This document shows positions 43,939 through 53,088 of a stretch of 64,000 bases of DNA, piece after piece. Location of the stretch: contig CADAZN010000015.1 of the NCBI GenBank assembly GCA_902792435.1, positions 1 to 64,000 on the forward strand, in the 5' to 3' direction. Numbering within the stretch: position 1 is the first letter of the stretch; the number at the start of each line of letters is the position of its first letter. Under the pieces are notes generated by a model. It searched no databases, was not told where the DNA came from, and worked only from the letters and a program-made list of their open reading frames with translations. The stretch is from an uncultured Bacteroidales bacterium. GTDB lineage: Bacteria > Bacteroidota > Bacteroidia > Bacteroidales > Muribaculaceae. The position numbers were made by a program, and so were the translations under genes.

Positions 43939-44685
43939 TCAGATTTTTACACGGCCTTTTTTTGCAGGCATCTGCTGAATCACTTCACCCATCAGCAACT
44001 TGCCATTGGCATGCTTGTTGCGCTTAATTCCGTCGCTGCCCCATGTGCCCCATTGTTTGAAGAAAAATGCTGCTCCTTGTTGCTCTACTTGTTGTTTGAT
44101 GTTCACCACCCAATCTAACAACATTGGGCGAGCCTTAGGGCCGCTCTCTCCGCCAACGATTACCCAGTCAATGCCCATAAGATTTAAATCATCCAAGTCC
44201 TCTATCAGCGGTTCACAGGAGAGAAACTTGATGCTGGCATTCAATTTTCGAAGATGGTCTATACGATTTCTGGTAGCCTTGCACTCTACTGTCACGCCAA
44301 GCCAAACATTCTGAGGGATGATTCTTGTATCAAAGTATTCTGCCATCCGCTCTGCTCGTTTTGTCAGAATCTGATAGCGGTGCTGAGGGGTCTTCCTAAT
44401 AGTGTTCATTATCTTGTCGATGAACTCGAAAGGCACCTCTTCATGGAAAATATCGCTCATGGAACAAACAAAGATATTATGAGGTTTTTTCCATTGCAAC
44501 GGTTCATCAAGATCATCCTCATGAAGTGCCAGCAGGAAACCGTTTTTATATTTATCCAATCGCATGGCTCTCAACCGCCGTGCCATCACTTCAGCATAGC
44601 AATGCGCACAGCCTGCTGACTTCTTCGTGCAACCTGTTATTGGGTTCCACGTCTTATCAGTCCATTCTATTTTTGTGGTTTTCAT
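43939..44685 (-). CDS. DUF5131 / phage Gp37-Gp68-like three-Cys protein
   Basis: A 248-residue protein starting MKTTKIEWTDKTWNPITGC, the signature of the DUF5131 (phage Gp37/Gp68) family. Cysteines C19, C26 and C29 (C-x6-C-x2-C) resemble the iron-sulfur triad of radical-SAM enzymes; FLSCEPLIEDL, VIVGGESGPKARP and the C-terminal FFKQWG are also typical. The family commonly neighbours TcmP, as here (1-bp gap). Function is not established; a nucleic-acid-modifying or DNA-repair role (SPL-like) has been guessed from the fold. The start at 44685 avoids overlap with tcmP. Confidence 0.88.
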   Translation of the reverse strand: MKTTKIEWTDKTWNPITGCTKKSAGCAHCYAEVMARRLRAMRLDKYKNGFLLALHEDDLDEPLQWKKPHNIFVCSMSDIFHEEVPFEFIDKIMNTIRKTPQHRYQILTKRAERMAEYFDTRIIPQNVWLGVTVECKATRNRIDHLRKLNASIKFLSCEPLIEDLDDLNLMGIDWVIVGGESGPKARPMLLDWVVNIKQQVEQQGAAFFFKQWGTWGSDGIKRNKHANGKLLMGEVIQQMPAKKGRVKI

Positions 44686-44686
44686 A

Positions 44687-45793
44687 TTATTTTCCAAGTA
44701 GATAGTTAATAATACGATGGTTCTTAAATATTTGGTCATAGGTAACAAGAGGAGAAGGTCCCTCGTACATTAGGAGTCCCTCCTTCTTTAGTTGCTTCAA
44801 TAAATTGGCAGCATGTGAGGGAATGTGACCTTGGTCTAAAGTAAAAAGGTAGACATCCTCGTTTGTAACCAATTCCTTGTTCAGCAGTTTGTTTCTTAAT
44901 AAGTTTGTGAATGCTTCTTTTTTCGTTGGCTTCTTTTCGTCAAACAAGGAAAGCTGGGCTTTGGCAGCATCGTCATCTATGTCAAAATTAGCTTCACCAT
45001 TCACTATATTTCGTTTCCATGCTGTAGTAAGGAATTTCTCAACTGCTAAAGGATGGCTGGCCCCAAAGATGATGCCATAGACATTTCTTCCTTTCTTGAT
45101 AGAGAATGGGTATAGCTTTACATTTGAGTCAGTGGGAATCTTCTCTCTAAGTTGTTCTAATAGGCTACGATGTATGAACTTATACGGATTCTCTTTGGCA
45201 CGTTGCATGTCAATTTGCACGTTCATTAAGAACTCTGGTCTTTCACCAAAGCGGAAAAAATAGGATGAAGACACGAAATACAGGAAATCAACAGTAGATG
45301 TTGATACAAGCTCTTGGAAGTACTGGTCAGACAAATATTTAATTCCATTCTGGTCAAGGAAGACAAGAGAAGGGAAACGTTTGATAATTCCCAATATTTG
45401 TGGGAATAATACTGCAAAGTCAAGTTCTGTATATTTTATCTTCACAATCTCTCTATCAGTCGCAGCTTTTAACTGGGGATGCTCACTTATAAAACCCTGA
45501 CAGGAATTTACAAGCAGTTCATATTTGGGGTGGTCATATTCGTTCAGCCAAAGATAAATATGCTTTCCACGATTATCTATATTTGACAACATACCATTTA
45601 TCTGCTGAAGTATTCGAATTGGACTACCTGCCACACCATTTTGATCTCGCCCTGTACCTGCGAAGAGGTCGAAGATACAAATATGTTGATAGGGACTCAT
45701 TACAAAAACAGGAAGCCACTCTTTTGTATAAGCCTCAAAAATCTCTAGTTTTGTTATTGTTCCTTCGTCAAAAGGATGTCTATGTAAATCCAT
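44687..45793 (-). CDS. tcmP: three-Cys-motif partner protein TcmP
   Basis: A 368-residue protein of the TcmP family, defined by its pairing with the three-Cys (DUF5131) protein. A methyltransferase-like glycine motif FDLFAGTG (41-48) is followed by the family segment DQNGVAGSPIRILQ. A C-terminal winged-helix-like part (GHIPSHAANLLKQLKKEGLLMYEG, about 325-348, in parts) closes it. Codon use is more AT-rich than in the flanking housekeeping genes, in line with transfer. It is first of two coding genes behind an HTH gene remnant and one promoter. Confidence 0.88.
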   Translation of the reverse strand: MDLHRHPFDEGTITKLEIFEAYTKEWLPVFVMSPYQHICIFDLFAGTGRDQNGVAGSPIRILQQINGMLSNIDNRGKHIYLWLNEYDHPKYELLVNSCQGFISEHPQLKAATDREIVKIKYTELDFAVLFPQILGIIKRFPSLVFLDQNGIKYLSDQYFQELVSTSTVDFLYFVSSSYFFRFGERPEFLMNVQIDMQRAKENPYKFIHRSLLEQLREKIPTDSNVKLYPFSIKKGRNVYGIIFGASHPLAVEKFLTTAWKRNIVNGEANFDIDDDAAKAQLSLFDEKKPTKKEAFTNLLRNKLLNKELVTNEDVYLFTLDQGHIPSHAANLLKQLKKEGLLMYEGPSPLVTYDQIFKNHRIINYLLGK

Positions 45794-45840
45794 ATTTTTA
45801 TAAATAGCAACTAAATATTTATTCTTCTCTCAACAGGTCT

Positions 45841-46015
45841 TCAGCTTACCCCCTTATTTTCATAAATCTGAAGAAGTGTTTCAAGGTTTGGCAGGCAAAC
45901 ATTGGTTCGCCATTCTGAAACTGTAGTAATGGCAACTCCTATTTGTTCTGCCAACCATTTATTGGATCTCTTTTTCTGCTAATACTACTTTTAGCCGATT
46001 GACATCTCTGTCCAT
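45841..46015 (-). pseudogene. XRE-like HTH regulator, frameshifted
   Basis: From ATG 46015 the frame reads MDRDVNRLKVVLAEKEIQ and then stops. One base further the frame continues SNKWLAEQIGVAITTVSEW, RTNVCLPNLETLLQIYENKG, the core helix-turn-helix of a small XRE-type regulator. A one-base shift at about 45966-45972 breaks it, and the C-terminus is also short. It lies 47 bp before tcmP with a -7 box upstream, so it was probably the island's regulator and leader gene. Confidence 0.75.
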
Positions 46016-46039
46016 ATTGTATAATCCTTCTGTTTGGCA

Positions 46040-46047
46040 CAAAGATA
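46040..46047 (-). promoter_or_regulatory. -7 box of the HTH-tcmP-DUF5131 unit
   Basis: TATCTTTG on the minus strand, 25 bp before the HTH start codon. Confidence 0.55.
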
Positions 46048-46395
46048 CAAAGTTTTTAGCGGAAACACGCATATCTCTCCAATATTTAACAAAATATTCA
46101 CTAATATTTCCTTATTCTCATTTTTTGCATACTTTTTGTTCTATTGCCAATACCTCCAAATGGCAAAACTCGTTACATAAGCGGTACTTGATGTTACTCA
46201 AAGGTGCCCCCAGGCTGAAGTCACTCCATGAAAAGTAAGCCCCATTTATAAATCTTTTTTTATCTTAATATCAACAATTAATGAACCTTGTTTTTTTTTT
46301 AGTGTACACTTATGATAAATTGCGAAATTTTTCGTTACGAATATTTTCGCAATGCAGTGAATTGGCATAATTGAACATTTAGAAAATGGAGCTAA
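46048..46395. other. gene-free AT-rich gap between the TcmP island and the GH3 gene
   Basis: About 350 bp without a credible ORF, RNA gene or array, except two TATGCAT heptamers at the right end (46397-46412) that run into the last codons of the GH3 gene. No attachment-site-like repeat was seen by eye. Confidence 0.5.
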
Positions 46396-47916
46396 TTATG
46401 CATTATGCATTAAAGAGAGCATTTGGTCGATGGTGGTGCGGTTGTTGTTGAGGCGGGGGATTTTGCGCTGGCCGCCGAGTTTGCCGGTTGAGCCTAACCA
46501 CTGGTCGAAGAGGCCTCGGCGTGCGACTACTATCTGAGGGGCATCGAGGAAGATGCTCTGGTAGCGCTTTGCCTGATAATCGCCATTGTCCTCCTGGAGG
46601 TATTTGTCGAGCAGGGCGGCAAACTCGTCAAGACTCGCAGGTTCCTTTTCAAATTCAATGAGCCACTGATGGCGGCCCTTGCTCTTGTCGCCAGCATAGA
46701 CGGGTGCAGCTGTGTAGTTGAGAACCTGTGCTCCAGTCTCTTGCGAGGCGCGGGTGATAGCCTTGTCGGCATTGTGCACCATCAGCTCCTCGCCAAAGGC
46801 ATTGATGAAGCTCTTGGTGCGCCCTGCTATGTTGATTTTCACGGGATTAAGTTGCTCGATGTGCACTGTGTCGCCTATTCGGTAGCGCCACAGGCCGTTG
46901 CAGGCAGTGATGATGAGTTCGTAGGTTTTGCCAGCTTCTATCTCCCAAATGGGGAGCACGTCGGGGTGGTCGCTGTTGACCTCGCTCAGCGGGATGAACT
47001 CGTAGAACACGCCAACGTCGAGCAACAGCAGCATTGCTGTGGTGCTCCAGTCGCTCTGTGTGGCGAAGAAGCCCTCGCTGGCATTGTAGGTGTTGAGGAA
47101 GTGCATCTTGCTCATGTCGCACAGGCGCTCATACTGCTCACGATAAGGCTCGAAAGCGATTCCGCCGTGGAAGAACACCTCCAGGTTGGGCCACACATCG
47201 TGGATGCAGTCTTTGCCAGTAGCTTTGAGCACCTCCTTGATGACAGTGAGGAACCACGATGGCACACCGCTTAGGTTGGTGATGTCCTCGCCCTTGCTTG
47301 CCTCGACCAGTGCAGGGAGTTTTTCGGCCCAGTCTTCGAGTAGAGCGATGCGTTTTGATGGCACACGCACCAGGTTGGCAATTGGGTTGATGTTGTTGAT
47401 GAGCGTTGCCGAGAGGTCGCCTACACGGGTGCCTCGGGGTAGATTCAATTCATTGGCAAACGAGCCTCCCAAGATTAGCGCCTTGCCCGAGAACAAGCGG
47501 CTCTCGGGATTGAGGTTGAGGTAGTGCGACACCACATCGCTTGAGCCGCGGTAATGGTTCCATCGAAGCGACTCGGGGGTGATGGGGATGTACTTGTGGT
47601 TGCCATCGCTGGTACCCGAAGATTGCGCAAAGTTGGAGCAACGCCCTGGCCACAACACGTCTTTCTCGCCGCGCACCATGCGCATGATTTGCGGCTGCAG
47701 ATCCTCATAGCGATAGAGAGGAACACGCGTGGCAAACTCCTTGTAGGTGCGAATTGTCGAGAAGTCATATTTGCGCCCAAACCATGTTAGTGCGGCACGC
47801 TCTTTCAGGCGCATGAACTGCTCCTGCTGCACACTATCGGCATGCTCAATGTAGCGTGCGTGCTGTTTCAAGCGTGAAGTCAGGTAACCTCGCAATATGG
47901 GAGTGAAGTTCAACAT
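46396..47916 (-). CDS. GH3-family acyl-adenylating enzyme
   Basis: A 506-residue member of the GH3 family, whose plant members adenylate auxin or jasmonate and link them to amino acids. The family motif block FAQSSGTSDGNHKYIPIT (ATP/AMP binding, about 91-108) and YNASEGFFATQ, GLWRYRIGDTV and GRTKSFINAFGEELM (C-terminal hinge) are all present. Bacteroidetes homologues are common but their substrates are unknown. No signal peptide. It has its own promoter at 48036-48067. Confidence 0.9.
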   Translation of the reverse strand: MLNFTPILRGYLTSRLKQHARYIEHADSVQQEQFMRLKERAALTWFGRKYDFSTIRTYKEFATRVPLYRYEDLQPQIMRMVRGEKDVLWPGRCSNFAQSSGTSDGNHKYIPITPESLRWNHYRGSSDVVSHYLNLNPESRLFSGKALILGGSFANELNLPRGTRVGDLSATLINNINPIANLVRVPSKRIALLEDWAEKLPALVEASKGEDITNLSGVPSWFLTVIKEVLKATGKDCIHDVWPNLEVFFHGGIAFEPYREQYERLCDMSKMHFLNTYNASEGFFATQSDWSTTAMLLLLDVGVFYEFIPLSEVNSDHPDVLPIWEIEAGKTYELIITACNGLWRYRIGDTVHIEQLNPVKINIAGRTKSFINAFGEELMVHNADKAITRASQETGAQVLNYTAAPVYAGDKSKGRHQWLIEFEKEPASLDEFAALLDKYLQEDNGDYQAKRYQSIFLDAPQIVVARRGLFDQWLGSTGKLGGQRKIPRLNNNRTTIDQMLSLMHNA

Positions 47917-47925
47917 ATATTCGTT

Positions 47926-48020
47926 TATCGTTTATGGTTTATCGTTTATCGTGATTGTGATCGTGAACGTGATCGGGGTATCTCTTCCCTCGTTTATCGT
48001 TTATGGTTTATTGTTTGGAA
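47926..48020 (-). repeat. 7-bp-period tandem arrays (CGTTTAT type)
   Basis: Two blocks of CGTTTAT/GGTTTAT heptamers (47930-47952 and 47995-48016) with a 6-bp-period block of GTGATC/GTGAAC between them, in the 5' leader of the GH3 gene. Confidence 0.88.
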
Positions 48021-48035
48021 GATATTGCATAGCTA

Positions 48036-48067
48036 CAAAAATAGTGTTTTTACCGTGTGATGGCAAA
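48036..48067 (-). promoter_or_regulatory. promoter of the GH3 gene
   Basis: Minus strand TTTG (48067-48064), a 20-bp spacer and TATTTTTG (48043-48036). It leaves a leader of about 110 nt that consists largely of heptamer repeats. Confidence 0.75.
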
Positions 48068-48156
48068 TTTTAGCTACAAAAAGTTTTTCAGTATCGTTGT
48101 TCTATGCGGAATGATGACGACCTTTTGAAGACTATGTTCGCCAAAATCAATTATAA

Positions 48157-49296
48157 TCAACTGATGCGGCGTTGAATCCAAAGTTTAAAGACAGGGTCAG
48201 TAATATTAAGAGTGCCCTTGACTTGCATTTCAATAAGATCCTTCTTTATTAATGAAGACTTGAGCCGAGTTATATTTGATGGGCTTCCCAAATTGTATTC
48301 TTCTCTAATTTCCATTTCGCCGAATCCACGATTATGGCCATCGGCAATTGCTCTGAGGAAATTCAACTGATAGGCCGACAATGGTTCTATCTGTTGCATA
48401 AACAAAGCCTCGTTGGCATTCAGCAAATCGTTAACTGCGTGATTGAGTTTTCCCATGGTAGCTGTTTCTCCTTCATTTAGCAACGAGAATAGCAACCAAG
48501 CTAATTGCTGAACATAGGAGGAGTAATTTTCAACAATTTCGCATAATTGCTGAGCAAGCTCACGTGATATATCTCTTTTGCGATCCTGAAAATGCTCTAC
48601 TATATAATCTACCCACTGTTCGGTAGGAATTTTATCTAAGAAAATCATATCACCGAACTGATAGAATGGCATGTTGCGGCGCTGGAAAATATTGCTCATA
48701 AGATGCTTTTTGCTGCCAAACAAGCAGTAAGAAGTCAATTGTTGATGCTGCCAGACCGAGCGCAGACGTTTCTGAACGGTTAAAGAGTCGGGTAACTCGC
48801 CTATCTGCTGAAACTCGTCGATGCACACTACGATGCGCTTGCTGCGCTTGCGTGCGATTTCTTCGACCAATCCAAGTATTTGCTCAGGGGTATGTGTTTT
48901 AGCTGTTATGCCCAAAGAAATTGAGAAGTCGCTATTGGCTTCGGGTGAAAAAGAAATTTTTGGAGTGAGCCTAACTATAAAGTCTTTGGCATATTCCATC
49001 CATTTCTCGGCATGAGAGGCCGTCTGCTTGAGCACAGCAGCCGACAACGCATTATAGAATTCATATTCAGTCTTGCAGGCAAACATGTCGAGGTATACAA
49101 CAATCACATCCTCGTGCGATTCAAGCAACTGCTTGACCTTCTTCACAAGCGAGGTCTTGCCTATGCGACGTGGAGATATAAGGATTGTATTGATGCCTTC
49201 GGTGAAATTAGCCATCAATCTTTTTATCTCTGCTTCTCGCCCAATAAAATTGTAACCACCAACAGCAGTGCCGAATAAGAAACTTTTGTTTTCCAT
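48157..49296 (-). CDS. archaeal-type AAA ATPase (STAND-like, ATPase_2)
   Basis: A 379-residue ATPase. FIGREAEIKRL (17-27), Walker A PRRIGKTSL (42-50), Walker B IVVCIDEFQQIGE (about 153-165) and FGSKKHLM sensor-like segment place it in the ATPase_2 branch of STAND-related ATPases. The C-terminal part (about 300-379, QLNFLRAIADG..EIREEYNLGSPSNITRLKSSLIKKDLIE, in parts) is a winged-helix DNA-binding domain. Such proteins are often solitary accessory genes. Its upstream region carries four palindromic sites overlapping the promoter, so autoregulation or control by another repressor is likely. Confidence 0.87.
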   Translation of the reverse strand: MENKSFLFGTAVGGYNFIGREAEIKRLMANFTEGINTILISPRRIGKTSLVKKVKQLLESHEDVIVVYLDMFACKTEYEFYNALSAAVLKQTASHAEKWMEYAKDFIVRLTPKISFSPEANSDFSISLGITAKTHTPEQILGLVEEIARKRSKRIVVCIDEFQQIGELPDSLTVQKRLRSVWQHQQLTSYCLFGSKKHLMSNIFQRRNMPFYQFGDMIFLDKIPTEQWVDYIVEHFQDRKRDISRELAQQLCEIVENYSSYVQQLAWLLFSLLNEGETATMGKLNHAVNDLLNANEALFMQQIEPLSAYQLNFLRAIADGHNRGFGEMEIREEYNLGSPSNITRLKSSLIKKDLIEMQVKGTLNITDPVFKLWIQRRIS

Positions 49297-49317
49297 AACT
49301 TTTCAATTTTTATAGCG

Positions 49318-49325
49318 CAAATATA
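49318..49325 (-). promoter_or_regulatory. -7 box of the ATPase gene
   Basis: TATATTTG on the minus strand, 22 bp before the start at 49296. The expected -33 position falls in the first palindrome of the operator array. Confidence 0.6.
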
Positions 49326-49342
49326 AGGACTTTTTATTTAAT

Positions 49343-49410
49343 ACACAATATTGTGTAAGATTTTTTATACAACATTGTGTTGCACAAGGTTGTGTAATAC
49401 AATTCTGTAT
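49343..49410. promoter_or_regulatory. iterated palindromic operator array
   Basis: Four 14-bp sites of the form RYACAA-NN-TTGTGT: ACACAATATTGTGT (49343-49356, perfect), ATACAACATTGTGT (49367-49380), GCACAAGGTTGTGT (49382-49395) and ATACAATTCTGTAT (49397-49410). Centres of the last three are exactly 15 bp apart; the first is 24 bp from the second. This layout suits a dimeric repressor bound cooperatively upstream of the ATPase gene. Confidence 0.78.
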
Positions 49411-49512
49411 AATGATTAATATTCTTATGCTAAGCATATTAATTGTGTGTTAGTCCTTAAAATAACATCCTAAAATTTTGGCTTATTTGGGGGCTGATAT
49501 ACCAGTTGGAAA

Positions 49513-49553
49513 TAAAAAAAGTGCCTCGAGGCTGCTCTTCAGTCTCGAGGCAC
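49513..49553 (-). terminator. terminator of the dockerin protein gene
   Basis: 10-bp stem GTGCCTCGAG / CTCGAGGCAC with a 13-nt loop, followed on the minus strand by a T run. Confidence 0.88.
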
Positions 49554-49590
49554 AAGTGTAAAGAAATTTGGGTTTATTTAGGCTATTTCT

Positions 49591-52500
49591 TTACTGTGCA
49601 GTGAATGAGGTGAACGATGTTGTTCCAGTTGCTGTGCTGCCCAGATATACTCCGTGCCATGCTGTGGTGGCATTGGTTGGAGCTGTGGTGCTGTACTTCA
49701 CGGTGTAGCTCTGACCCTTGGTCATGCCCTTAGCAGTGAAGAGTGACAGTGAACTTGATACGCCAGCCTCAAAGCTGTAGGTCATGAGGTTAGTGCCGCT
49801 GCTGTTGGCAATGGTGTAGTAGCGACCTGCAGTGTAGCTGAGCGAGCTAGTGCTCAGGTAGTAGCCTTGCACTGCGCTGCCGAGGCCACTTGTGCCTCCC
49901 CAGCCGCCGCCACCGCCTTGGCTGCCGCCAGCGCTGATGGCATAGCCTGTACCAGTGATGCTGATGTAGCTGTTGTTATCGCAGTCGAGACCTTCCTCAG
50001 GACCACCTGCGCTAGTGTAGGCAACAATACATCCGTTGCCAATCTCAATAGCGCCAGCGCGACCGTAGTTGCTGTCGACAGCGTCGTTACCGTTGGAGTA
50101 AACTACTGTCACGCCACCAGCAAACTTGATTGGGCCAGCGCAGTTCATACCGTCGTCGTAAGCTTTGTAGTAGTGGTTACCGCCATTGACGGTGATGCTG
50201 GTCTTTGACTCGATACCCTCAGCACCGTTAGTAGCTGTAGTAACCTCGCTCTGGCCGCCATTGAGGGTGATAGTGCCGAGCACCTTGATGGCCTTAGCGC
50301 TACCCGAGCCGCTGGTTTGTCCGCCACCTGGCCAGCCGCCACCACCGCTGCTGCCACCTGCTGAGCTACCAGTGGTCTGCACGGTGAGAGTTGGGCCTTC
50401 GCCACCGCTCACGCCTTGAACGTAGTTGCCGTTAACCTTGATGCCCTTGCCGCCAGTGCCAGTCATCTTGATGTGGATGGTGCCACCCAGCAGGTTCAGG
50501 TTGCCATCGGTCTTGAAGCCCTTGGCAGTGTAGTAGTCGCTCGATGCGGCCGACTGAGAAGAGCCTGTGTTGTTGATGGTGATAGAACCGCCGTTGGTGG
50601 TGATGTTGGTTGTAGAAACACCCTTGCCGGCCACGCCGCTTGAGTTTATCTTGAGCACGCCGCCATTCATCACGAAGTCAACAGCCTTGATGCCGCTGCT
50701 GTAGCTTGCATCGCTATTGATAACCTGCATAGCACCGCTAGGAGTGAGAGTGATGTCACCGCCATTGATGGTAACGGTGGCCTTGCTCTTGATGCTCTTA
50801 CTCATCGAGCCATTGTTGGCGATGGTGAAGGTGCCTGCATTGATGGTGATATTGCCATCGGCCTTGATGCCTGCAGCGTTGTAGCTTGTGCCAGTATCCT
50901 CGCTGATGTCGCTAGTGCCGCCGTAGGTGGAGGTAACGTTGTTGAGGGTGTAGGTGCGTGTATAAACGCCACCAGTAGTACTACTAGTGTAGCCGCCTAT
51001 TTGATAGTAGATATCAGAGCCACTAGTTGGGCCGCTGAAATTGTTGGTTAGGATTACATAAGAACGCCCCATGCTTGAGTAGTTGTCGCTCTTGAAGTAG
51101 TAGGTGCCACTGTCGGCCGAACCGAAGTCGTAGTAGTAGAAAGTGAGAGTTGAGTAACCCGAGGTTTTTTGAACGGTGTTGTTGGTGATGTTTGCCACCA
51201 TTGTGCCGTCGCTCTTATAGAGATACATGTTGGTCCATGCATTGCCGCCACTGCCTCCACCAGGATAGCCACCGCTACTTGAGGGCTTAGCAACATAAAT
51301 CCTGTAAGATTGTGGAGTCTCGCCGCCGCCACTTGAGCTTCCAGCCTCGGCTGTGCCGCCCTGGCCGTTGGCCTTGATGTTGATGGTTGTTGTGGCGTTA
51401 GCCTCGTCGATGGTGATTGTGCCGTCGGCGTTCAGACCCTTGCCACCTTGTGCGGTGTTGGTGAGGTCAACGTTACCACCATGAATCAGGATGTCGCCAC
51501 CAGCCTTGACGCAGGTGCCATAGTCGATGTCGCCATCGCCAGCCACGAGGTTGCCGCTCTGAACCATCTTGAGTGTGCCCTTGAGCATGATAAAGTTGGA
51601 AGCAGCCTTGATTCCCTTGCCGCCAGCGCTTGTCATAGTCATGTCGAGAGTACCGTCTTTGAGGGTTACCTCGCCAGTGTTCTCCTCTTCTTCAACGATT
51701 AGGTCGTTGTCGTCGGTCTCGTAGCTAACCTGAATGCCGTCGTCGGCAACATTCTTGACAGTCACCTTGCCGCCATTCTGCAGGTAGTACTGGTTAATGT
51801 TGAAACCGTCGCCCTTAGAGCCCAGGATGTTGATCTCGCCCACGGTCTTCTTAACCTCAACATACTCCTTGCCCCAAAATGCGTGGCTAGAGTTACCGGT
51901 GATGTTAAGAATACCAGCGCCCTTGAACTCAGTGTGTCCCTTCACGGCGAAGCAGCCCTTCTGTGAGCCGCCGGTGCCGTCGGTGAGGGTATTGGTAGTT
52001 CCCTCTACGAGTTCCACAGCGATGCGCTTGCCGTCGCGAATGTTGATGGCAGCACTGTCGGGGTTGTTAAGAGTAAGGCCGTTGAGTTGCACTGTAGCTT
52101 TAAATTCGCCGTCCTGATAGAACGAACCGTTGGTAGAGCTACCTGTGAGGGTATAGGTGATTTCCTCGGCAACGCTGGCATCTTGCATAGCCACAACGTG
52201 AGCGCCGTTAACGCTGGCAGTCATGTTCTTGGCAATGTTACCAGCCACAATCACCTTGGCGGTGTTGCCTGTGTAGGTCACCTTCACAGTGTTGTCAGGC
52301 ACAGGTGTGTTGTCAACATATATTTGGTCAACATCAGCAACATTGAAGGTTTTGCCCTGAGCAGTGAACGAGGTGCCGTTGTTGTAGGGCATAGCCTCGA
52401 GTTGAGAGGTGGTGAAAGCCCAGCTCACATCGCCGGTTACGACCCACATAGTTTGGTCGCCGTCGGTAATTTCGCCAGCTTTGCTACCCAGGAGGATGTT

Positions 52501-52905
52501 GTAAACAAATGTCACGTCACCCGAAGTGATAGCACCATCGCTGTTTTGGTCTCCGTTAACAATTGCGCTGTTATCATTGTTAAGTAACCAGTTGTAGAGT
52601 GCAGTGATGTCGGCGCTAGTTACCTCGCCGTCACCGTTAACATCGCCAGCAACACTTACTGGGCCCTCAGAGCCCAAGCCAAACACCATGTTCAGGATGT
52701 CGGGCAAGTTGTTGGTGCCAGCTTGAGTGCCAGAATTGCTAGCTACAAGTTTGTTGTTCTCAAATTTCAACGTCAAATCAGTTGTGGGATAAGACGTTAC
52801 TGAACCAGAGTTCATTGTTACATTTAGGTAAGGATATATAGTCGCTGTCGCAACCAATACACCTACCGAGATTAGAATAGTTAAGATTGCTTTTCTCATA
52901 AGCAT
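49591..52905 (-). CDS. secreted dockerin-like and carbohydrate-binding (beta-helix) protein
   Basis: An 1104-residue secreted protein. Signal peptide to about residue 22 (a second ATG two codons later at 52899 is an equal start candidate). A dockerin type I pair, DVNGDGEVTSAD (88-99) and DQNSDGAITSGD (119-130), lies near the N-terminus and should bind two Ca ions. A small domain (about 150-235) follows, then a long run of short GlxxNGG strand repeats (SITVNGGNHYYKAYDDGMN and relatives) matching the Cthe_2159-like pectin/polygalacturonate-binding beta-helix. Gly/Ser-rich linkers with GGG runs interrupt it. No clear C-terminal T9SS sorting domain. It probably binds plant or host glycans at the cell surface. 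Confidence 0.82.
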   Translation of the reverse strand: MLMRKAILTILISVGVLVATATIYPYLNVTMNSGSVTSYPTTDLTLKFENNKLVASNSGTQAGTNNLPDILNMVFGLGSEGPVSVAGDVNGDGEVTSADITALYNWLLNNDNSAIVNGDQNSDGAITSGDVTFVYNILLGSKAGEITDGDQTMWVVTGDVSWAFTTSQLEAMPYNNGTSFTAQGKTFNVADVDQIYVDNTPVPDNTVKVTYTGNTAKVIVAGNIAKNMTASVNGAHVVAMQDASVAEEITYTLTGSSTNGSFYQDGEFKATVQLNGLTLNNPDSAAINIRDGKRIAVELVEGTTNTLTDGTGGSQKGCFAVKGHTEFKGAGILNITGNSSHAFWGKEYVEVKKTVGEINILGSKGDGFNINQYYLQNGGKVTVKNVADDGIQVSYETDDNDLIVEEEENTGEVTLKDGTLDMTMTSAGGKGIKAASNFIMLKGTLKMVQSGNLVAGDGDIDYGTCVKAGGDILIHGGNVDLTNTAQGGKGLNADGTITIDEANATTTINIKANGQGGTAEAGSSSGGGETPQSYRIYVAKPSSSGGYPGGGSGGNAWTNMYLYKSDGTMVANITNNTVQKTSGYSTLTFYYYDFGSADSGTYYFKSDNYSSMGRSYVILTNNFSGPTSGSDIYYQIGGYTSSTTGGVYTRTYTLNNVTSTYGGTSDISEDTGTSYNAAGIKADGNITINAGTFTIANNGSMSKSIKSKATVTINGGDITLTPSGAMQVINSDASYSSGIKAVDFVMNGGVLKINSSGVAGKGVSTTNITTNGGSITINNTGSSQSAASSDYYTAKGFKTDGNLNLLGGTIHIKMTGTGGKGIKVNGNYVQGVSGGEGPTLTVQTTGSSAGGSSGGGGWPGGGQTSGSGSAKAIKVLGTITLNGGQSEVTTATNGAEGIESKTSITVNGGNHYYKAYDDGMNCAGPIKFAGGVTVVYSNGNDAVDSNYGRAGAIEIGNGCIVAYTSAGGPEEGLDCDNNSYISITGTGYAISAGGSQGGGGGWGGTSGLGSAVQGYYLSTSSLSYTAGRYYTIANSSGTNLMTYSFEAGVSSSLSLFTAKGMTKGQSYTVKYSTTAPTNATTAWHGVYLGSTATGTTSFTSFTAQ

Positions 52906-53088
52906 TAATTTATGTTTTTAGTTATGAATTATTCAGAAAACCCACAAAATTATTGATACTCAAGTTAAAAAACAATTTTTTTCAACAAAAGCCCTCTATT
53001 TTTAAACAAACATAGATTTTCACATCTCCTTTTTTGCACTAGCGACACTGGGGCTGAGCTCACTGAAAAAGAGACATATTGAGCAATC

